64,000 bases of DNA from Hyphomonas chukchiensis (lineage in GTDB: Bacteria; Pseudomonadota; Alphaproteobacteria; Caulobacterales; Hyphomonadaceae): NCBI RefSeq assembly GCF_000682695.1, contig NZ_AWFG01000001.1:496001-560000 (forward strand), in the 5' to 3' direction. Of the stretch, positions 53,921 to 63,322 are shown in pieces; the stretch's first letter is position 1; each line of letters begins with the position of its first letter. The position numbers and the translations under genes are program-made. A model generated the notes under the pieces. It searched no databases and was not told the DNA's origin. It was given only the letters and a program-made list of their open reading frames with translations.

Positions 53921-54832
53921 ATGGCACGCCGCATAGATATCGTTGAAGTCGGCCCGCGCGACGGATTGCAGAACGATCCCGCCGACCTCACCGTATCGCA
54001 AAAGCTGGAATTCATTTCCCGTCTGGAAGAGGCCGGCGTTCGGCGCATGGAATCGGGCAGCTTCGTCAATCCGAAAGCCGTGCCCAAGATGGCGGATTCC
54101 GCCGCCGTTTTTGCGGGTGTCGACCGTTCCAAACCGACGCGTCACATTGCCCTCGCGCTGAACGAGAAGGGCGTGCGCCGGGCAATCGATGCCGGCGCGG
54201 ACGAAATCAATTTCGTGCTTGTGGCCGGCGAGACGTTTGGCCGACGCAATCAGGGCATGAGCCCGCAGGAGAGCGCCGACATGCTCGCCCAGTGCGCGCC
54301 GCTGATCCTTGAGGCCGGTATTCCTTTGTCCGCGACCATCTCCGTTGCCTTTGGCGACCCGTTCGAGGGCAATGTGGATATTGCCGTCGTTGGCAATCTG
54401 GCTGCGCAGGCACAGCGGGCGGGCGTCAATGAGCTTGCCCTTGGCGACACGATTGGCGTCGCAACGCCATGGGACGTGCGCGCGGCCATCGAGCGGGTGC
54501 GGATGGAGGCGCCGGACGTTTACCTGCGCATGCATTTCCACGACACACGCGGCGCCGGCCTTGCCAATGTTGCAGCCGCCGTTGAGGCGGGCGTCGACGT
54601 GATCGACGCAAGCTGCGGCGGCATTGGTGGCTGCCCGTTTGCGCCAGCCGCCACGGGCAATGTGGCCACTGAAGACGTCGTCTACATGCTGGAACGGGCC
54701 GGCTTCGAGACTGGGCTCGACCTTGGCAAGCTCATCGACACGGCGAAGTGGCTGGAGACGGTGCTCAAGCATCCCGTCTCCTCATCGCTCAGCCGCGCCG
54801 GAACCTTCCCGCCAGCGAAAGTGCCGGCCTGA
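53921..54832 (+). CDS. Hydroxymethylglutaryl-CoA lyase-family protein
   Basis: 303 residues of the DRE-TIM metallolyase class. The opening EVGPRDGLQND, the metal-ligand HFHDTRGAG and the active-site Cys238 in GGIGGCPFAP are diagnostic of HMG-CoA lyase-type enzymes. It would split HMG-CoA to acetyl-CoA and acetoacetate, the last step of leucine breakdown; lyases of related 3-hydroxy-3-methyl acids remain possible. It forms a two-gene unit with the enoyl-CoA hydratase and converges with yebC, leaving a 5-bp gap and no visible terminator. Confidence 0.88.
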   Translation: MARRIDIVEVGPRDGLQNDPADLTVSQKLEFISRLEEAGVRRMESGSFVNPKAVPKMADSAAVFAGVDRSKPTRHIALALNEKGVRRAIDAGADEINFVLVAGETFGRRNQGMSPQESADMLAQCAPLILEAGIPLSATISVAFGDPFEGNVDIAVVGNLAAQAQRAGVNELALGDTIGVATPWDVRAAIERVRMEAPDVYLRMHFHDTRGAGLANVAAAVEAGVDVIDASCGGIGGCPFAPAATGNVATEDVVYMLERAGFETGLDLGKLIDTAKWLETVLKHPVSSSLSRAGTFPPAKVPA

Positions 54833-54837
54833 TCAGC

Positions 54838-55596
54838 CTATTCGGCTGACAGGCGGGCGGCTTCCTCGTCGGACAGTTCGGAATTGTCGTAGACGTTCTG
54901 CACGTCGTCGAGTTCGTCCAGCACATCGAGCAGCTTCATCAGCGTGTCGGCGGAATCGCCGTCGACCGGGATATTGTTCTGCGGTTTCCAGATCAGCTTG
55001 GTCGATTTGGCTTCGACATCGGCGCCGAAATGCTCAGCCAGCGCATCGGCGACTGATTGCAGGTCTTCGCGCGCTGTGTAAATCCAGTGGGATTCCTCAT
55101 CGGATTCCACATCCTGCGCGCCAGCAAGTATGGCCGCTTCCATCACTTCGTCTTCAGTGCCAACGCTGACGGGATATTCGATCTCGCCGACCTGATCGAA
55201 GCTGAACGAGACCGAGCCCGTTTCGCCGAGATTGCCGCCATTCTTGGAGAAAGCCGTGCGCACGTCGGTCGCGGTGCGGTTCTTGTTGTCGGTCGAGGCC
55301 TCGACGATGATGCCGACGCCGCCCGGGCCGAAACCCTCATAACGAATATCGACATAATCATCGCCGCCGCCGCCCTGGCCCTTGTCGATGGCGCGCTGGA
55401 TATTGTCCTTCGGAACCGACTGGCCCTTGGCGTTCTGGATCGCGAGGCGCAGACGCGGGTTACCGTCCGGGTCAGGTCCGCCCATCTTGGACGCGATCGT
55501 GATCTCTTTCGACAGGCGCGAGAACAGAACGGCGCGCTTCTTGTCCTGCGCGCCTTTGCGGTGCTGGATATTTGCCCATTTACTATGGCCGGCCAT
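54838..55596 (-). CDS. yebC: YebC/PmpR-family transcription or translation regulator
   Basis: 252 residues, the normal length. The opening [21 protein letters not shown] and the [19 protein letters not shown] block are exact for the family. YebC-like proteins act as DNA-binding regulators in some bacteria and as translation factors helping ribosomes through difficult sequences in others. It has no adjacent ruv genes here. The protein is strongly acidic in the C-terminal third. Confidence 0.96.
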   Translation of the reverse strand: MAGHSKWANIQHRKGAQDKKRAVLFSRLSKEITIASKMGGPDPDGNPRLRLAIQNAKGQSVPKDNIQRAIDKGQGGGGDDYVDIRYEGFGPGGVGIIVEASTDNKNRTATDVRTAFSKNGGNLGETGSVSFSFDQVGEIEYPVSVGTEDEVMEAAILAGAQDVESDEESHWIYTAREDLQSVADALAEHFGADVEAKSTKLIWKPQNNIPVDGDSADTLMKLLDVLDELDDVQNVYDNSELSDEEAARLSAE

Positions 55597-55735
55597 GAAA
55601 ACCTCTTTGGGGGTCAGAAACGTGAAGCGTGCGCTTTAGCGCAGGATGGCCAAAGCGCCAAGCTCCCCGGCGGCAGGCCTTGCAGAGAGCGGGCAAATCC
55701 TGAAAGTTGGGAAAAACCCGGGAGAGGAAACCAGT

Positions 55736-57748
55736 ATGCGCCACCGCATGATTTCGCTATGCGCCATTGCCCTGTCAGCCTGCGCCAGCCAGGCAACTGC
55801 CCCCGAGGCGCTTGCGCCCGAAACGCCTGCAGCCCCTGCTGTTCCCGCGCCACCTGAAGCCGGTGTTGCGACGGAGGCGACGCGCGAGGCCAATGCCGCG
55901 CTGGCGGCGCGCCTGCCGTTGGACGAACAAAGCGATGTTGAAGACGCCGCCCGTGGCCGGATCGCCTATATCGATGCGCCGGCGATCCTCGCCGAAGATG
56001 GCCACGTCGTCTGGGCCATCCCGCAATTCGACTTCCTGAAGGGCGATGCGCCGGACACGGTGAACCCGTCCCTCTGGCGCCAGTCGCGTCTTGCAGCCGA
56101 GCACGGCCTGTTCGAGGTCGGCGACGGCATCTGGCAGGTGCGGGGCTATGATCTCTCTGTCATGAGCGTGATTGAAGGCAAGACCGGCTGGATCATCGTG
56201 GACCCGCTGACCAGCACGGAAACCGCCAGCGCGGCGCTGAAACTGGTCAATGATACACTCGGCGAGCGCCCAGTCACCGGGCTTCTCTACACACACAGCC
56301 ATGCGGACCATTTCGGCGGGGCGCGCGGCGTGCTGACCGAGGAAGACGCGAAAGCCCGCAACGTGCCGATCATGGCGCCGGTCGGCTTTCTTGAGCATGC
56401 CGTCAGCGAGAACCTGATCGCAGGCAACCAGATGAGCCGCCGGTCGACCTTCATGTTCGGCAACACGATTCCGCGCAGCCCGACTGCGCATGTCGGCTCA
56501 GGCCTCGGCCCCGGCCTGCCGCAGGGCACGATCAGCCTGATCGCGCCGACCGAAGAGATTTCGGGGCGCGGCACGCAGCGCGTGATTGATGGCGTGACGT
56601 TCGAGTTCATCGATGCGGCCGGCACCGAAGCGCCGGCGGAGTTCATGTTCTACCTGCCGGAAAAGCGCGCGCTGTGCACGGCGGAGGTCGTGACCGCCAC
56701 ATTCCACAACCTGCTGACGCCGCGCGGCGCCAAGGTGCGCGATGCGCTCGGCTGGAGCCGGGCCATCGACTATGTGCTGGAAACCTATGGCAACAAGGCA
56801 GACGTTGTGTTCGCCTCCCACCACTGGCCGACCTGGGGCGAGGAGAATGTCGATACGCTGCTGGAAGGCCAGCGCGACATCTATCGCTACGTTCATGACC
56901 AGACCCTGCGCAACGCCAATGCCGGCGCAACGATGACAGAGGCCGCCGAGGCCGTGACCGAACCGGCCTTCGAGAGCAAGCCTGATGCCTTCAATACGCG
57001 CGGCTATTACGGCACGCTGAATCACAATGCCAAGGCCGTGTACCAGTATTATTTCGGCTGGTGGGGCGGTGTCCCGGCCGAGTATTACGAGCTGCCGCAC
57101 GTCGTCACGGCGGCGCGTTATGTCGAGGCCATGGGCGGGCTGGACGCGACGCTGGCCGTGGGGGCGAAGGCGTTCGAGGCGGGCGATTATCGCTGGGCCG
57201 CGGAAGTGTTCAACCATGCCGTCTTTGCCGAGCCGGAAAGCGAGACCGCCCGCAACTGGCTGGCCGCGACCTATGAGCAGCTGGGCTTCCAGGCCGAGAG
57301 CGGCGCCTGGCGCAGCTATTTCCTCGTCGGCGCCAGCGAGCTGCGCAATGGCATTCCGAGCCTCGGCAATCCGCAGCTCGGCAATCCGGAATTCCTGCGC
57401 GCGGTGAAATCGATCGACCTCATGGATTCCCTCGCGGCCCGGTTCAATCCGGCGAAGATGACGGCCGAGCCTTTCGCCGTGAACCTCGTCTTCCCGGACC
57501 GCGACGAGGCGCTGACGCTGCACCTTGGCAAATCCGTCCTCGTGCCACGTGAGGGAAGCGTCGAGGATGCCGCCGTAACGCTGACGATGGACCGTTCCGT
57601 GTTCGACCTTGTCCTGCTCGGCAGGACGACACTGCCGGAACAGCTCGAGTCCGGCGCCGCCAGTGTCAGCGGCAACCCGGCCATGCTGCAGGCCTTCTTC
57701 GGTACGCTCGACCGGCCCGACTTCTGGTTCCCGGTGGTGACGCCTTAG
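55736..57748 (+). CDS. Alkylsulfatase (SdsA1-type metallo-beta-lactamase) lipoprotein
   Basis: 670 residues. A lipoprotein signal (ISLCAIALSACAS) precedes a Pro-Ala-rich linker. The catalytic MBL domain carries YTHSHADHFGGARGVL. A dimerisation segment and a C-terminal SCP2-like domain (LNLVFPDRDEALTL region) complete the SdsA1/BDS1 architecture. Such enzymes hydrolyse primary or secondary alkyl sulfates to an alcohol and sulfate. The ATG at 55736 has GAGAGG upstream. Substrate range is unknown, and a lipid-anchored cell-surface location is inferred from the signal. Confidence 0.85.
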   Translation: MRHRMISLCAIALSACASQATAPEALAPETPAAPAVPAPPEAGVATEATREANAALAARLPLDEQSDVEDAARGRIAYIDAPAILAEDGHVVWAIPQFDFLKGDAPDTVNPSLWRQSRLAAEHGLFEVGDGIWQVRGYDLSVMSVIEGKTGWIIVDPLTSTETASAALKLVNDTLGERPVTGLLYTHSHADHFGGARGVLTEEDAKARNVPIMAPVGFLEHAVSENLIAGNQMSRRSTFMFGNTIPRSPTAHVGSGLGPGLPQGTISLIAPTEEISGRGTQRVIDGVTFEFIDAAGTEAPAEFMFYLPEKRALCTAEVVTATFHNLLTPRGAKVRDALGWSRAIDYVLETYGNKADVVFASHHWPTWGEENVDTLLEGQRDIYRYVHDQTLRNANAGATMTEAAEAVTEPAFESKPDAFNTRGYYGTLNHNAKAVYQYYFGWWGGVPAEYYELPHVVTAARYVEAMGGLDATLAVGAKAFEAGDYRWAAEVFNHAVFAEPESETARNWLAATYEQLGFQAESGAWRSYFLVGASELRNGIPSLGNPQLGNPEFLRAVKSIDLMDSLAARFNPAKMTAEPFAVNLVFPDRDEALTLHLGKSVLVPREGSVEDAAVTLTMDRSVFDLVLLGRTTLPEQLESGAASVSGNPAMLQAFFGTLDRPDFWFPVVTP

Positions 57749-57768
57749 GCCTTACCTATTGTCCGCAT

Positions 57769-57827
57769 CCCCGGCGCAGATCGGGGGGCCATCTCCAATT
57801 GCCTGAGGTCCCGACTTTCGCCGGGAC
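57769..57827. repeat. Two hairpins in a convergent spacer
   Basis: CCCCG (57769-57773) pairs with CGGGG (57782-57786), and GTCCCG (57808-57813) pairs with CGGGAC (57822-57827). The second encloses a TTTCG loop reminiscent of the 31.8-kb palindrome. They lie between convergent genes and may end transcripts or be REP-like. Neither is followed by a T-run. Confidence 0.45.
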
Positions 57828-57848
57828 TGCGGCGTGGGGGGCGTTTGC

Positions 57849-58670
57849 CTAGGCCGGAACCTGCTCGCTGAGGCGGCCGCCCATGCGGATGGGTTCTATA
57901 CGGAGGGCTAATCCCGTCTTGTCGTCGGTTTCGACGTAGGTGCCGCACATTGTGCCGTCGCCGAGCGCGGGCTGGTAGCGTTCGCCGGGGAGCTGGGTGA
58001 TGAAGCGGGTGAGCGAGTTCTGCTTCTGCATGCCAATGACGCTGTCATAGTCGCCGCACATGCCGGCGTCTGTCTGATAGGCGGTGCCGTTTTCGAGGAT
58101 CATCGTGTCGGCGGTGGGCACATGGGTGTGCGTGCCGACGACGAGGCTGGCGCGGCCGTCGCAATGATGGCCCATGGCCATTTTCTCGGAGGTCGCCTCG
58201 CAATGCATGTCGACGATGATGGCATCGGCCACGGCGCCGAGCGGCATGGAATCGAGCGCGGCATCGACGGCCTCGAACGGATTGACGAGGCTTTGCCGCA
58301 TGAAGACATTGCCCTGCGCCTGGATGACGCCGACGCGGCGGCCATCTGGCAGGGCATAGAGATGAGCGCCCTTGCCGGGTGCATTGGCCGACGGCGGATA
58401 GTTCAGCGGGCGCAGGAGGCGCGGCTCGCGCTGGATATAGGTGAGGGCCTCGCGCTGGTCCCAGGCATGGTCGCCGAGGGTGAGGCAGTCGGCCCCCGCA
58501 CCGAAGAAATCGTTCGCGATGGATTCGGTGAGGCCGAAACCGCCAGCCGAATTCTCGGCGTTCACGACAACGAAATCGAGCCGCAGGCGCGCCTTGAGGC
58601 CCGGCAAGTGCTCCAGCACGGCAGCCCGGCCGGGCTTGCCAACGACGTCTCCGAAAAATGCAATCTTCAT
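57849..58670 (-). CDS. YmdB-type metallophosphoesterase (TIGR00282 family)
   Basis: 273 residues. The N-terminal MKIAFFGDVVGKPGR is the family signature, followed by VVNAENSAGGFGL, LTLGDHAWDQRE, DMHCEATSEKMAMG and VGTHTHVPTAD, which give a dinuclear metal site. Bacillus YmdB hydrolyses 2',3'-cAMP and affects sporulation and biofilm decisions; the alphaproteobacterial role is unknown. The ATG at 58670 starts the motif directly; the longer frame adds unconserved residues. Confidence 0.9.
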   Translation of the reverse strand: MKIAFFGDVVGKPGRAAVLEHLPGLKARLRLDFVVVNAENSAGGFGLTESIANDFFGAGADCLTLGDHAWDQREALTYIQREPRLLRPLNYPPSANAPGKGAHLYALPDGRRVGVIQAQGNVFMRQSLVNPFEAVDAALDSMPLGAVADAIIVDMHCEATSEKMAMGHHCDGRASLVVGTHTHVPTADTMILENGTAYQTDAGMCGDYDSVIGMQKQNSLTRFITQLPGERYQPALGDGTMCGTYVETDDKTGLALRIEPIRMGGRLSEQVPA

Positions 58671-58700
58671 GGAAACAAGCCTATGCCCTGAGCGGAGCAT

Positions 58701-58736
58701 AAAGAAAAGCGCGCGTCTCCAGCAGGAAACGCGCGC
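58701..58736 (-). terminator. Intrinsic terminator of the lipoprotein gene
   Basis: On the minus strand GCGCGCGT (58736-58729) pairs with ACGCGCGC (58716-58709), followed by TTTTCTTT. It lies 25 bp after the stop of the 549-residue lipoprotein gene. Confidence 0.85.
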
Positions 58737-58760
58737 CATTCAGAGGGATAAGGCCGGGGC

Positions 58761-60410
58761 CTATTCGTTCTTGGCGGAAAAGCCGAGCGCCGTCTTGGTC
58801 AGGGCCGAAGGGTCTTCCATGTCGGCGAAGTCAGCCAGACGCACAGGCTTGGCAGGGGCCAGCGTGAGCGTCAGCGTCTTCGGATCGGTGATGAAGGAGG
58901 AGAGCGCGGTGGCCGCCTCCGTGACCAGTTCCGGGTCAATGCCCGACTGCGCCGCCATCATCGGGGCCATGGCCATCATGCCGGCAACCTGGCTGCGCAG
59001 CTGTTGCGGATCCTGACCGGACTGAGCCGCATAGGCATTGAAGCCGCGGGCGAGGAAGCCGTCATCATCGATAGCGAGCTGGAAATTGTGGATCAGCATC
59101 TTGTCCAGCGCGTCCTGCATCATGGCGCCCGGATCGGCCGGGGCATTATCCGTGGCAGCCTTTGCCTGAGCAGCGGCCATGGCGCTGGCGCCTTCATACT
59201 GGCCGGAGAAATCCACCCGGAAACCGTCATCCAGTTTCCAGAAATTCTTGCCCTTGGCGATGGTGACCATGTCCTTGTCAGGATCATAGGCCTGTTCGCC
59301 CTGGCCGCTGAGCTCGAGCTTTTCATAGCCGAGCAGGGCGAGCTGGGCGCCGAGTTTCTCGCCGAGTTCGCCTTCGCTGGTGCCGAGCGTCATCTTGAAC
59401 GGGTCCGTGACGACTTTGACGGCGCGGCCCTTCTTGTCGCGCGAGACCTTGGAGCTGAGTTTCGGCATGTCGAAATCAGCGCCGGAGACGGCGACTTTGA
59501 GACCGTCGATGAGAACCGAGTCATAGCCCGGATTGGCCGGATCGTTCTGGAAGACTTCGAGCATGCTGGCGACCGCGCCGCTGCCGGCTTCATCGCCGCT
59601 CATGCCTTTCAGCACGGCGAGGTTCACGCCGCGCAGGTCAACGCCGCCAAGGCTGGCCTTCAGGTCTGTATTGTCGGTGGGGTCGATCATGTTGAGCTTC
59701 AGGCCCTTGAGGCCCATCTGCGCCGCTTTCTCATCCTTCAGGCCGAGCACGTCGACCGAGGAAATGAGGAAATCACCCTTCTGGCCTTCTTCCTCGTCGA
59801 TCTTGAAGTTCACGTCCTTCATCGACCAGAGATCAAAGGCAAGCGCCTTGCCTTCGGGCATGTCCATGGCTTCGCCCTTGCCGAACAGGCTGGCGATCCA
59901 GGCCGCGGTTTCCGGCGACGGGTTGACCAGTTCCATGGACTTGATCTTGCTGGAGCCGTGGTTCTCTGCCGGGTCTTTCGGCACGAAGCTGACATCGGAG
60001 AGGACAATTTTCGAGAAGTTCGGCTTGCCGTTCAGCATGCCGAGGCCTTCAAATGTCATCTCGCCGGCCTTGAGATCCGAGCCCTTGAGGTGGAGTTCGC
60101 CATCATCTGCGACGCCTTCGGCATCGGTGGCCTCTTCAGCGGAGACGAGCGTGACGTTCTTGAAGACGGCCTTGGCGCCCTTGACCTCACTGCCGGTAAA
60201 GCTGACGCGGCCCTTGCCGGACTGATCGAGCGAAAACGCACTCAGCACAGCCGGCGCCGTAGCTGGGTCTCCTTTGCGGAGTTTGACCCCAGGCAGCTTG
60301 CTGTCGGAAAGTTCGATGCCGGCCGGGCTGGCGCCATCCTTGTCCTTGTTTTTGTCGCCGCATGCCGTAAGCAAAGCTATGGCGGCAACGCCTGTCAGCA
60401 GATATTTCAT
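58761..60410 (-). CDS. Unknown secreted lipoprotein, 549 aa
   Basis: I recognise no family. The ATG at 60410 begins a lipoprotein signal (YLLTGVAAIALLTAC). The body looks repetitive and beta-rich: KGRVSFTGSEVKGAKAVFKN, then several blocks of the form 'KFNxMxL/V + DG + LxxSxF' (VLIDGLKVAVSGADFD, KLELSGQGEQAYD, DDGFRVDFSGQYEGA). It resembles translocation-barrel or AsmA/DUF945-like repetitive periplasmic proteins, but I cannot assign it. Surface or periplasmic location follows from the signal. It is a single gene with its own strong terminator, divergent from the YgjP-like gene. Confidence 0.8.
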   Translation of the reverse strand: MKYLLTGVAAIALLTACGDKNKDKDGASPAGIELSDSKLPGVKLRKGDPATAPAVLSAFSLDQSGKGRVSFTGSEVKGAKAVFKNVTLVSAEEATDAEGVADDGELHLKGSDLKAGEMTFEGLGMLNGKPNFSKIVLSDVSFVPKDPAENHGSSKIKSMELVNPSPETAAWIASLFGKGEAMDMPEGKALAFDLWSMKDVNFKIDEEEGQKGDFLISSVDVLGLKDEKAAQMGLKGLKLNMIDPTDNTDLKASLGGVDLRGVNLAVLKGMSGDEAGSGAVASMLEVFQNDPANPGYDSVLIDGLKVAVSGADFDMPKLSSKVSRDKKGRAVKVVTDPFKMTLGTSEGELGEKLGAQLALLGYEKLELSGQGEQAYDPDKDMVTIAKGKNFWKLDDGFRVDFSGQYEGASAMAAAQAKAATDNAPADPGAMMQDALDKMLIHNFQLAIDDDGFLARGFNAYAAQSGQDPQQLRSQVAGMMAMAPMMAAQSGIDPELVTEAATALSSFITDPKTLTLTLAPAKPVRLADFADMEDPSALTKTALGFSAKNE

Positions 60411-60472
60411 CTTTAGTCCCTTTATTGAATACTGCGAGCAGGTGTCCCCGACGCGTCTCTGAGAGTTTAAAC

Positions 60473-61192
60473 ATGGCATACAACAATGGCCAGACAATGA
60501 CACTGAAGGCGCCGAATGGTGCCCGCGTTGTTGTACGATTTGAAGTCAATTCCAAGGCGCGCCGGCTCATTCTTCGCCTTGATGAGCGCCGCCGCGAAGC
60601 CGTTGCCGTAGCGCCCAGCAACCGCCAGATAAAAGATGCTGCAGCATTTGCTGCAGAACGCGTCGAATGGATCTCCACACGGCTGCAGCACCTGCCCGAG
60701 ACCGTGAAATTCGAGGAAGCCGAATTCATCCAGTTCCGGGGCGAGCCGTGCCAGCTGACCGCCAATGGCGAGGGCCGCCTGCCGAAGATGTGGCCGGGTG
60801 AGCCGAAATTGCTAAGCGCACCGGGCGATCCGGAGGGGCTGCCAATGCGCGTGACCCGCTATTTGAAGAAGCAGGCCAAGGCCGACCTGACACGCGCCGT
60901 CATCCGGCATTGCGAGACCTTGGGCGTTGAATATAAAGCGATTTCCGTGAAAGATACCCGCTCGCGCTGGGGCTCGTGCACGTCTGACGGCCAGCTCTCC
61001 TTCTCGTGGCGCCTGATCATGGCCCCGCCCAAGGTGCTGGACTATGTCGCGGCGCATGAATGCGCACATTTGCTCGAGATGAATCACTCCGCCAAATTCT
61101 GGGCCCATGTGGCCAGATGTGTGCCGGACTGGAAGCGCCAACGCGCCTGGTTGCGTACACATGGCGCAGGACTTCAATCGGCTGGGGAATAA
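60473..61192 (+). CDS. YgjP-like metallopeptidase (DUF45/WLM superfamily)
   Basis: 239 residues. The C-terminal domain has the zinc motif HECAH followed by HSAKFWAHV, typical of YgjP/SprT-like metal-dependent hydrolases, preceded by DTRSRWGSCTSDGQLSFSWRL. The N-terminal part (RLILRLDERRREAVAVAPSN) also fits the family. Substrate unknown. The ATG at 60473 is divergent from the lipoprotein gene; the spacer is only about 62 bp. Confidence 0.88.
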   Translation: MAYNNGQTMTLKAPNGARVVVRFEVNSKARRLILRLDERRREAVAVAPSNRQIKDAAAFAAERVEWISTRLQHLPETVKFEEAEFIQFRGEPCQLTANGEGRLPKMWPGEPKLLSAPGDPEGLPMRVTRYLKKQAKADLTRAVIRHCETLGVEYKAISVKDTRSRWGSCTSDGQLSFSWRLIMAPPKVLDYVAAHECAHLLEMNHSAKFWAHVARCVPDWKRQRAWLRTHGAGLQSAGE

Positions 61193-61309
61193 TCCGCGCG
61201 CTGATGACCGGCCGGATTCAGGGCAGCTGCGATCAATCCTTGTTCTGACAAAAAATTTATCTTCTTCAGCGTCTCTTTTTTGCAGTTCATTTTTGAGTTC
61301 GAAAAATAT

Positions 61310-61346
61310 ACCCAGATATCATGGAGATAGCTGGGTTTGTATTTTG
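61310..61346 (+). terminator. Intrinsic terminator with bulged stem
   Basis: ACCCAG/CTGGGT and TATC/GATA pair around an ATGGA loop with one A/G mismatch, followed by a T-rich stretch (TTGTATTTT). It lies in an AT-rich 170-bp spacer between the YgjP-like gene and the convergent antiporter; no gene is seen in this spacer. Confidence 0.6.
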
Positions 61347-61363
61347 AACGAGAAATGGAAGAC

Positions 61364-63280
61364 CTACCCGGCCTGCGCAGACGCGAGTTCCTTCTCGGAT
61401 TCGGTTGGCTTGGCTGGCCCGAAACTGATCAGCGTGACGCCTTCGCCACCCTTGGGCTCGCGGTTTGGCCCCAGGAACATGATCGTGCCATCGAGGCGCA
61501 ATTCGGCAACGATATCCGACTTCGGCCGATCCTCGCGGAAATCCTTGAGATCATATTCCTCGGTCAACTTCGTCTTGCCGAAGGTCCAGCCGCGATAATG
61601 GTCGCGGATCAGGCTGTCATAGCCGCGGCCGCGCTTGATGAGCGTGCGCCCGCGCGTGCCCATGCCGATGGCGCGGGGATCTTCGTCCTCGGTATCCTGT
61701 GCCGAGAGCTGGTAGACCTTGTGACGGCCGAGTTCCGGCGCGAAGTGGCCAGACACGAGCGCATTATAGGGCTCGTTCGCCGACAGACCGACAACCTGGT
61801 CAAAGGCCGAATGGTCGAGCCGCACTTCGGCGTCCTCCGACAGAACCTCGCCAAAGAATGTGTTGAGGCCGGCTTCGCGGGCTGGCCGCAGGCGCCGCCA
61901 GTTATTGTCGGCGAGGATCGGCTCGATACCGACATCGCGCAGCACTTTCGCAAGATCGATGCTCCAGGGGTTCACGCCGACCAGCAGCACGCCCGGCTTT
62001 TCCTTGCGGGCAAGGCCAAGCCGCCGGGCCAGCGGCCCGATGGTAAAGCCGTGCAGCACAACGGTGACGAACACCATGGCAAAGGCGAGCGGTGTGATCT
62101 GCTCTGCGCCCGAGAAGTAGAACTTGCTGTCGCCGCGCCGGCCAAGGTCTTCCAGCAGCGTCGCGAACAGGCTGGAGACGGCGACGGCCACGATCCCGCG
62201 GGGCGCAATCCAGCCAAGCAGCAGCGCCTCGTTGCGCTTCAGCGTGCCGAAGGTCGCGATCCAGACGGAAAGCGGCCGGACGATGAACAACATGCACAGC
62301 AGGAAGGCCAGCGTGCGCCAGGTGAGCGCATCCTTGATGACATCGGGCCGAAGATTCGCCGTGAGGATCACGAACACGCCCGAGACGAGGAGGACGGCAA
62401 TGTCTTCCTTGAACTTGCGCAATTCCGCGATGCCGGCGAGGCGCGAATTGGCCAGCGTCATGCCATAGGCGGTGACGGCAACGAGGCCGATTTCCTTCTC
62501 GATCTGCTCGGCGAGCGCATAGCAGAGGATGATCGAGGCAAAGATGATGGGGGCCTTGAGGTATTCCGGCGTCCAGCCGGCGCGGAAAGCGCGGACCATG
62601 GCCCAGCCAAAGGCAATGCCAAGCGCCACGCCCATGCCTGCGGCCAGCACGATCATCGCGCCCTTGCCGAGAATGGATTCGCCCGTTGCCGCCACGCGAA
62701 TGATCTCGAATGAGGCCACCGCGAACAGTGCGCCGACAGGATCGTTGACGATGCCTTCCCATTTGAGGAACTGCCCGGCCTTGCCGCCGAGCTTTGACTG
62801 GCGCAGCAGCGGCATGATCACGGTAGGCCCGGTGACCACCATGACGCCCGCAAAGACGATGGAGCTGGACCAGTCGAGCCCGGCCGCATAGCGCGCGGCC
62901 AGCGTGCCGAGGCCCCAGGCCATGGGCCCGCCAATGAACACCATGCGCCGCACGGCGGCGCCCGCATCACGCAGGTTCTCGAATTTGAGGACGAGACCAC
63001 CCTCGAACAGGATGACGGCCACCGCCAGCGACACGATGGGACGGAGCAGATCATTGCCGCCGCCATTGAACACGCGCTCGGGATCAAGCAGCGGTGCGCC
63101 AAAGATCACGGCCCAGAGCGGGCCCGCCGCAAGGCCTGCCAGCGCCATCAGCACGATGGCCGGGGCCTGCAGGCGCCAGGCCAGCCATTGCGCACCAATG
63201 CCAAGCGCGCCGATCAGCGCGCAAGCGAAGATCAGCTCGCCCGATCCGGCACCTGCGAGTGCAAAGTCCATATGGTTCAT
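61364..63280 (-). CDS. Cation/proton antiporter with TrkA-N domain
   Basis: 638 residues. About 12 membrane helices occupy roughly residues 10-410, with conserved segments ILFEGGLVLKF, GPTVIMPLL, EGIVNDPVGALFAV and WIAPRGIVAVAVS as in Na+(K+)/H+ antiporters. The C-terminal part (VLLVGVNPWSIDLAKVLRDVG) is a Rossmann TrkA-N-like domain that probably senses nucleotide or redox state. It should exchange Na+ or K+ for H+. Ion selectivity cannot be judged. It ends convergently with the YgjP-like gene and is single. Confidence 0.88.
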   Translation of the reverse strand: MNHMDFALAGAGSGELIFACALIGALGIGAQWLAWRLQAPAIVLMALAGLAAGPLWAVIFGAPLLDPERVFNGGGNDLLRPIVSLAVAVILFEGGLVLKFENLRDAGAAVRRMVFIGGPMAWGLGTLAARYAAGLDWSSSIVFAGVMVVTGPTVIMPLLRQSKLGGKAGQFLKWEGIVNDPVGALFAVASFEIIRVAATGESILGKGAMIVLAAGMGVALGIAFGWAMVRAFRAGWTPEYLKAPIIFASIILCYALAEQIEKEIGLVAVTAYGMTLANSRLAGIAELRKFKEDIAVLLVSGVFVILTANLRPDVIKDALTWRTLAFLLCMLFIVRPLSVWIATFGTLKRNEALLLGWIAPRGIVAVAVSSLFATLLEDLGRRGDSKFYFSGAEQITPLAFAMVFVTVVLHGFTIGPLARRLGLARKEKPGVLLVGVNPWSIDLAKVLRDVGIEPILADNNWRRLRPAREAGLNTFFGEVLSEDAEVRLDHSAFDQVVGLSANEPYNALVSGHFAPELGRHKVYQLSAQDTEDEDPRAIGMGTRGRTLIKRGRGYDSLIRDHYRGWTFGKTKLTEEYDLKDFREDRPKSDIVAELRLDGTIMFLGPNREPKGGEGVTLISFGPAKPTESEKELASAQAG

Positions 63281-63322
63281 GTGCGCCCTGTCAGCTTAGG
63301 AGCCGTTTCCCCCCGGCCCGCA

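Noticed and set aside
61337-62713. A 458-codon plus-strand frame opposite the antiporter gene
   Set aside because: Low-complexity, charged sequence without motifs. The minus-strand product has clear antiporter helices and a TrkA-N domain.
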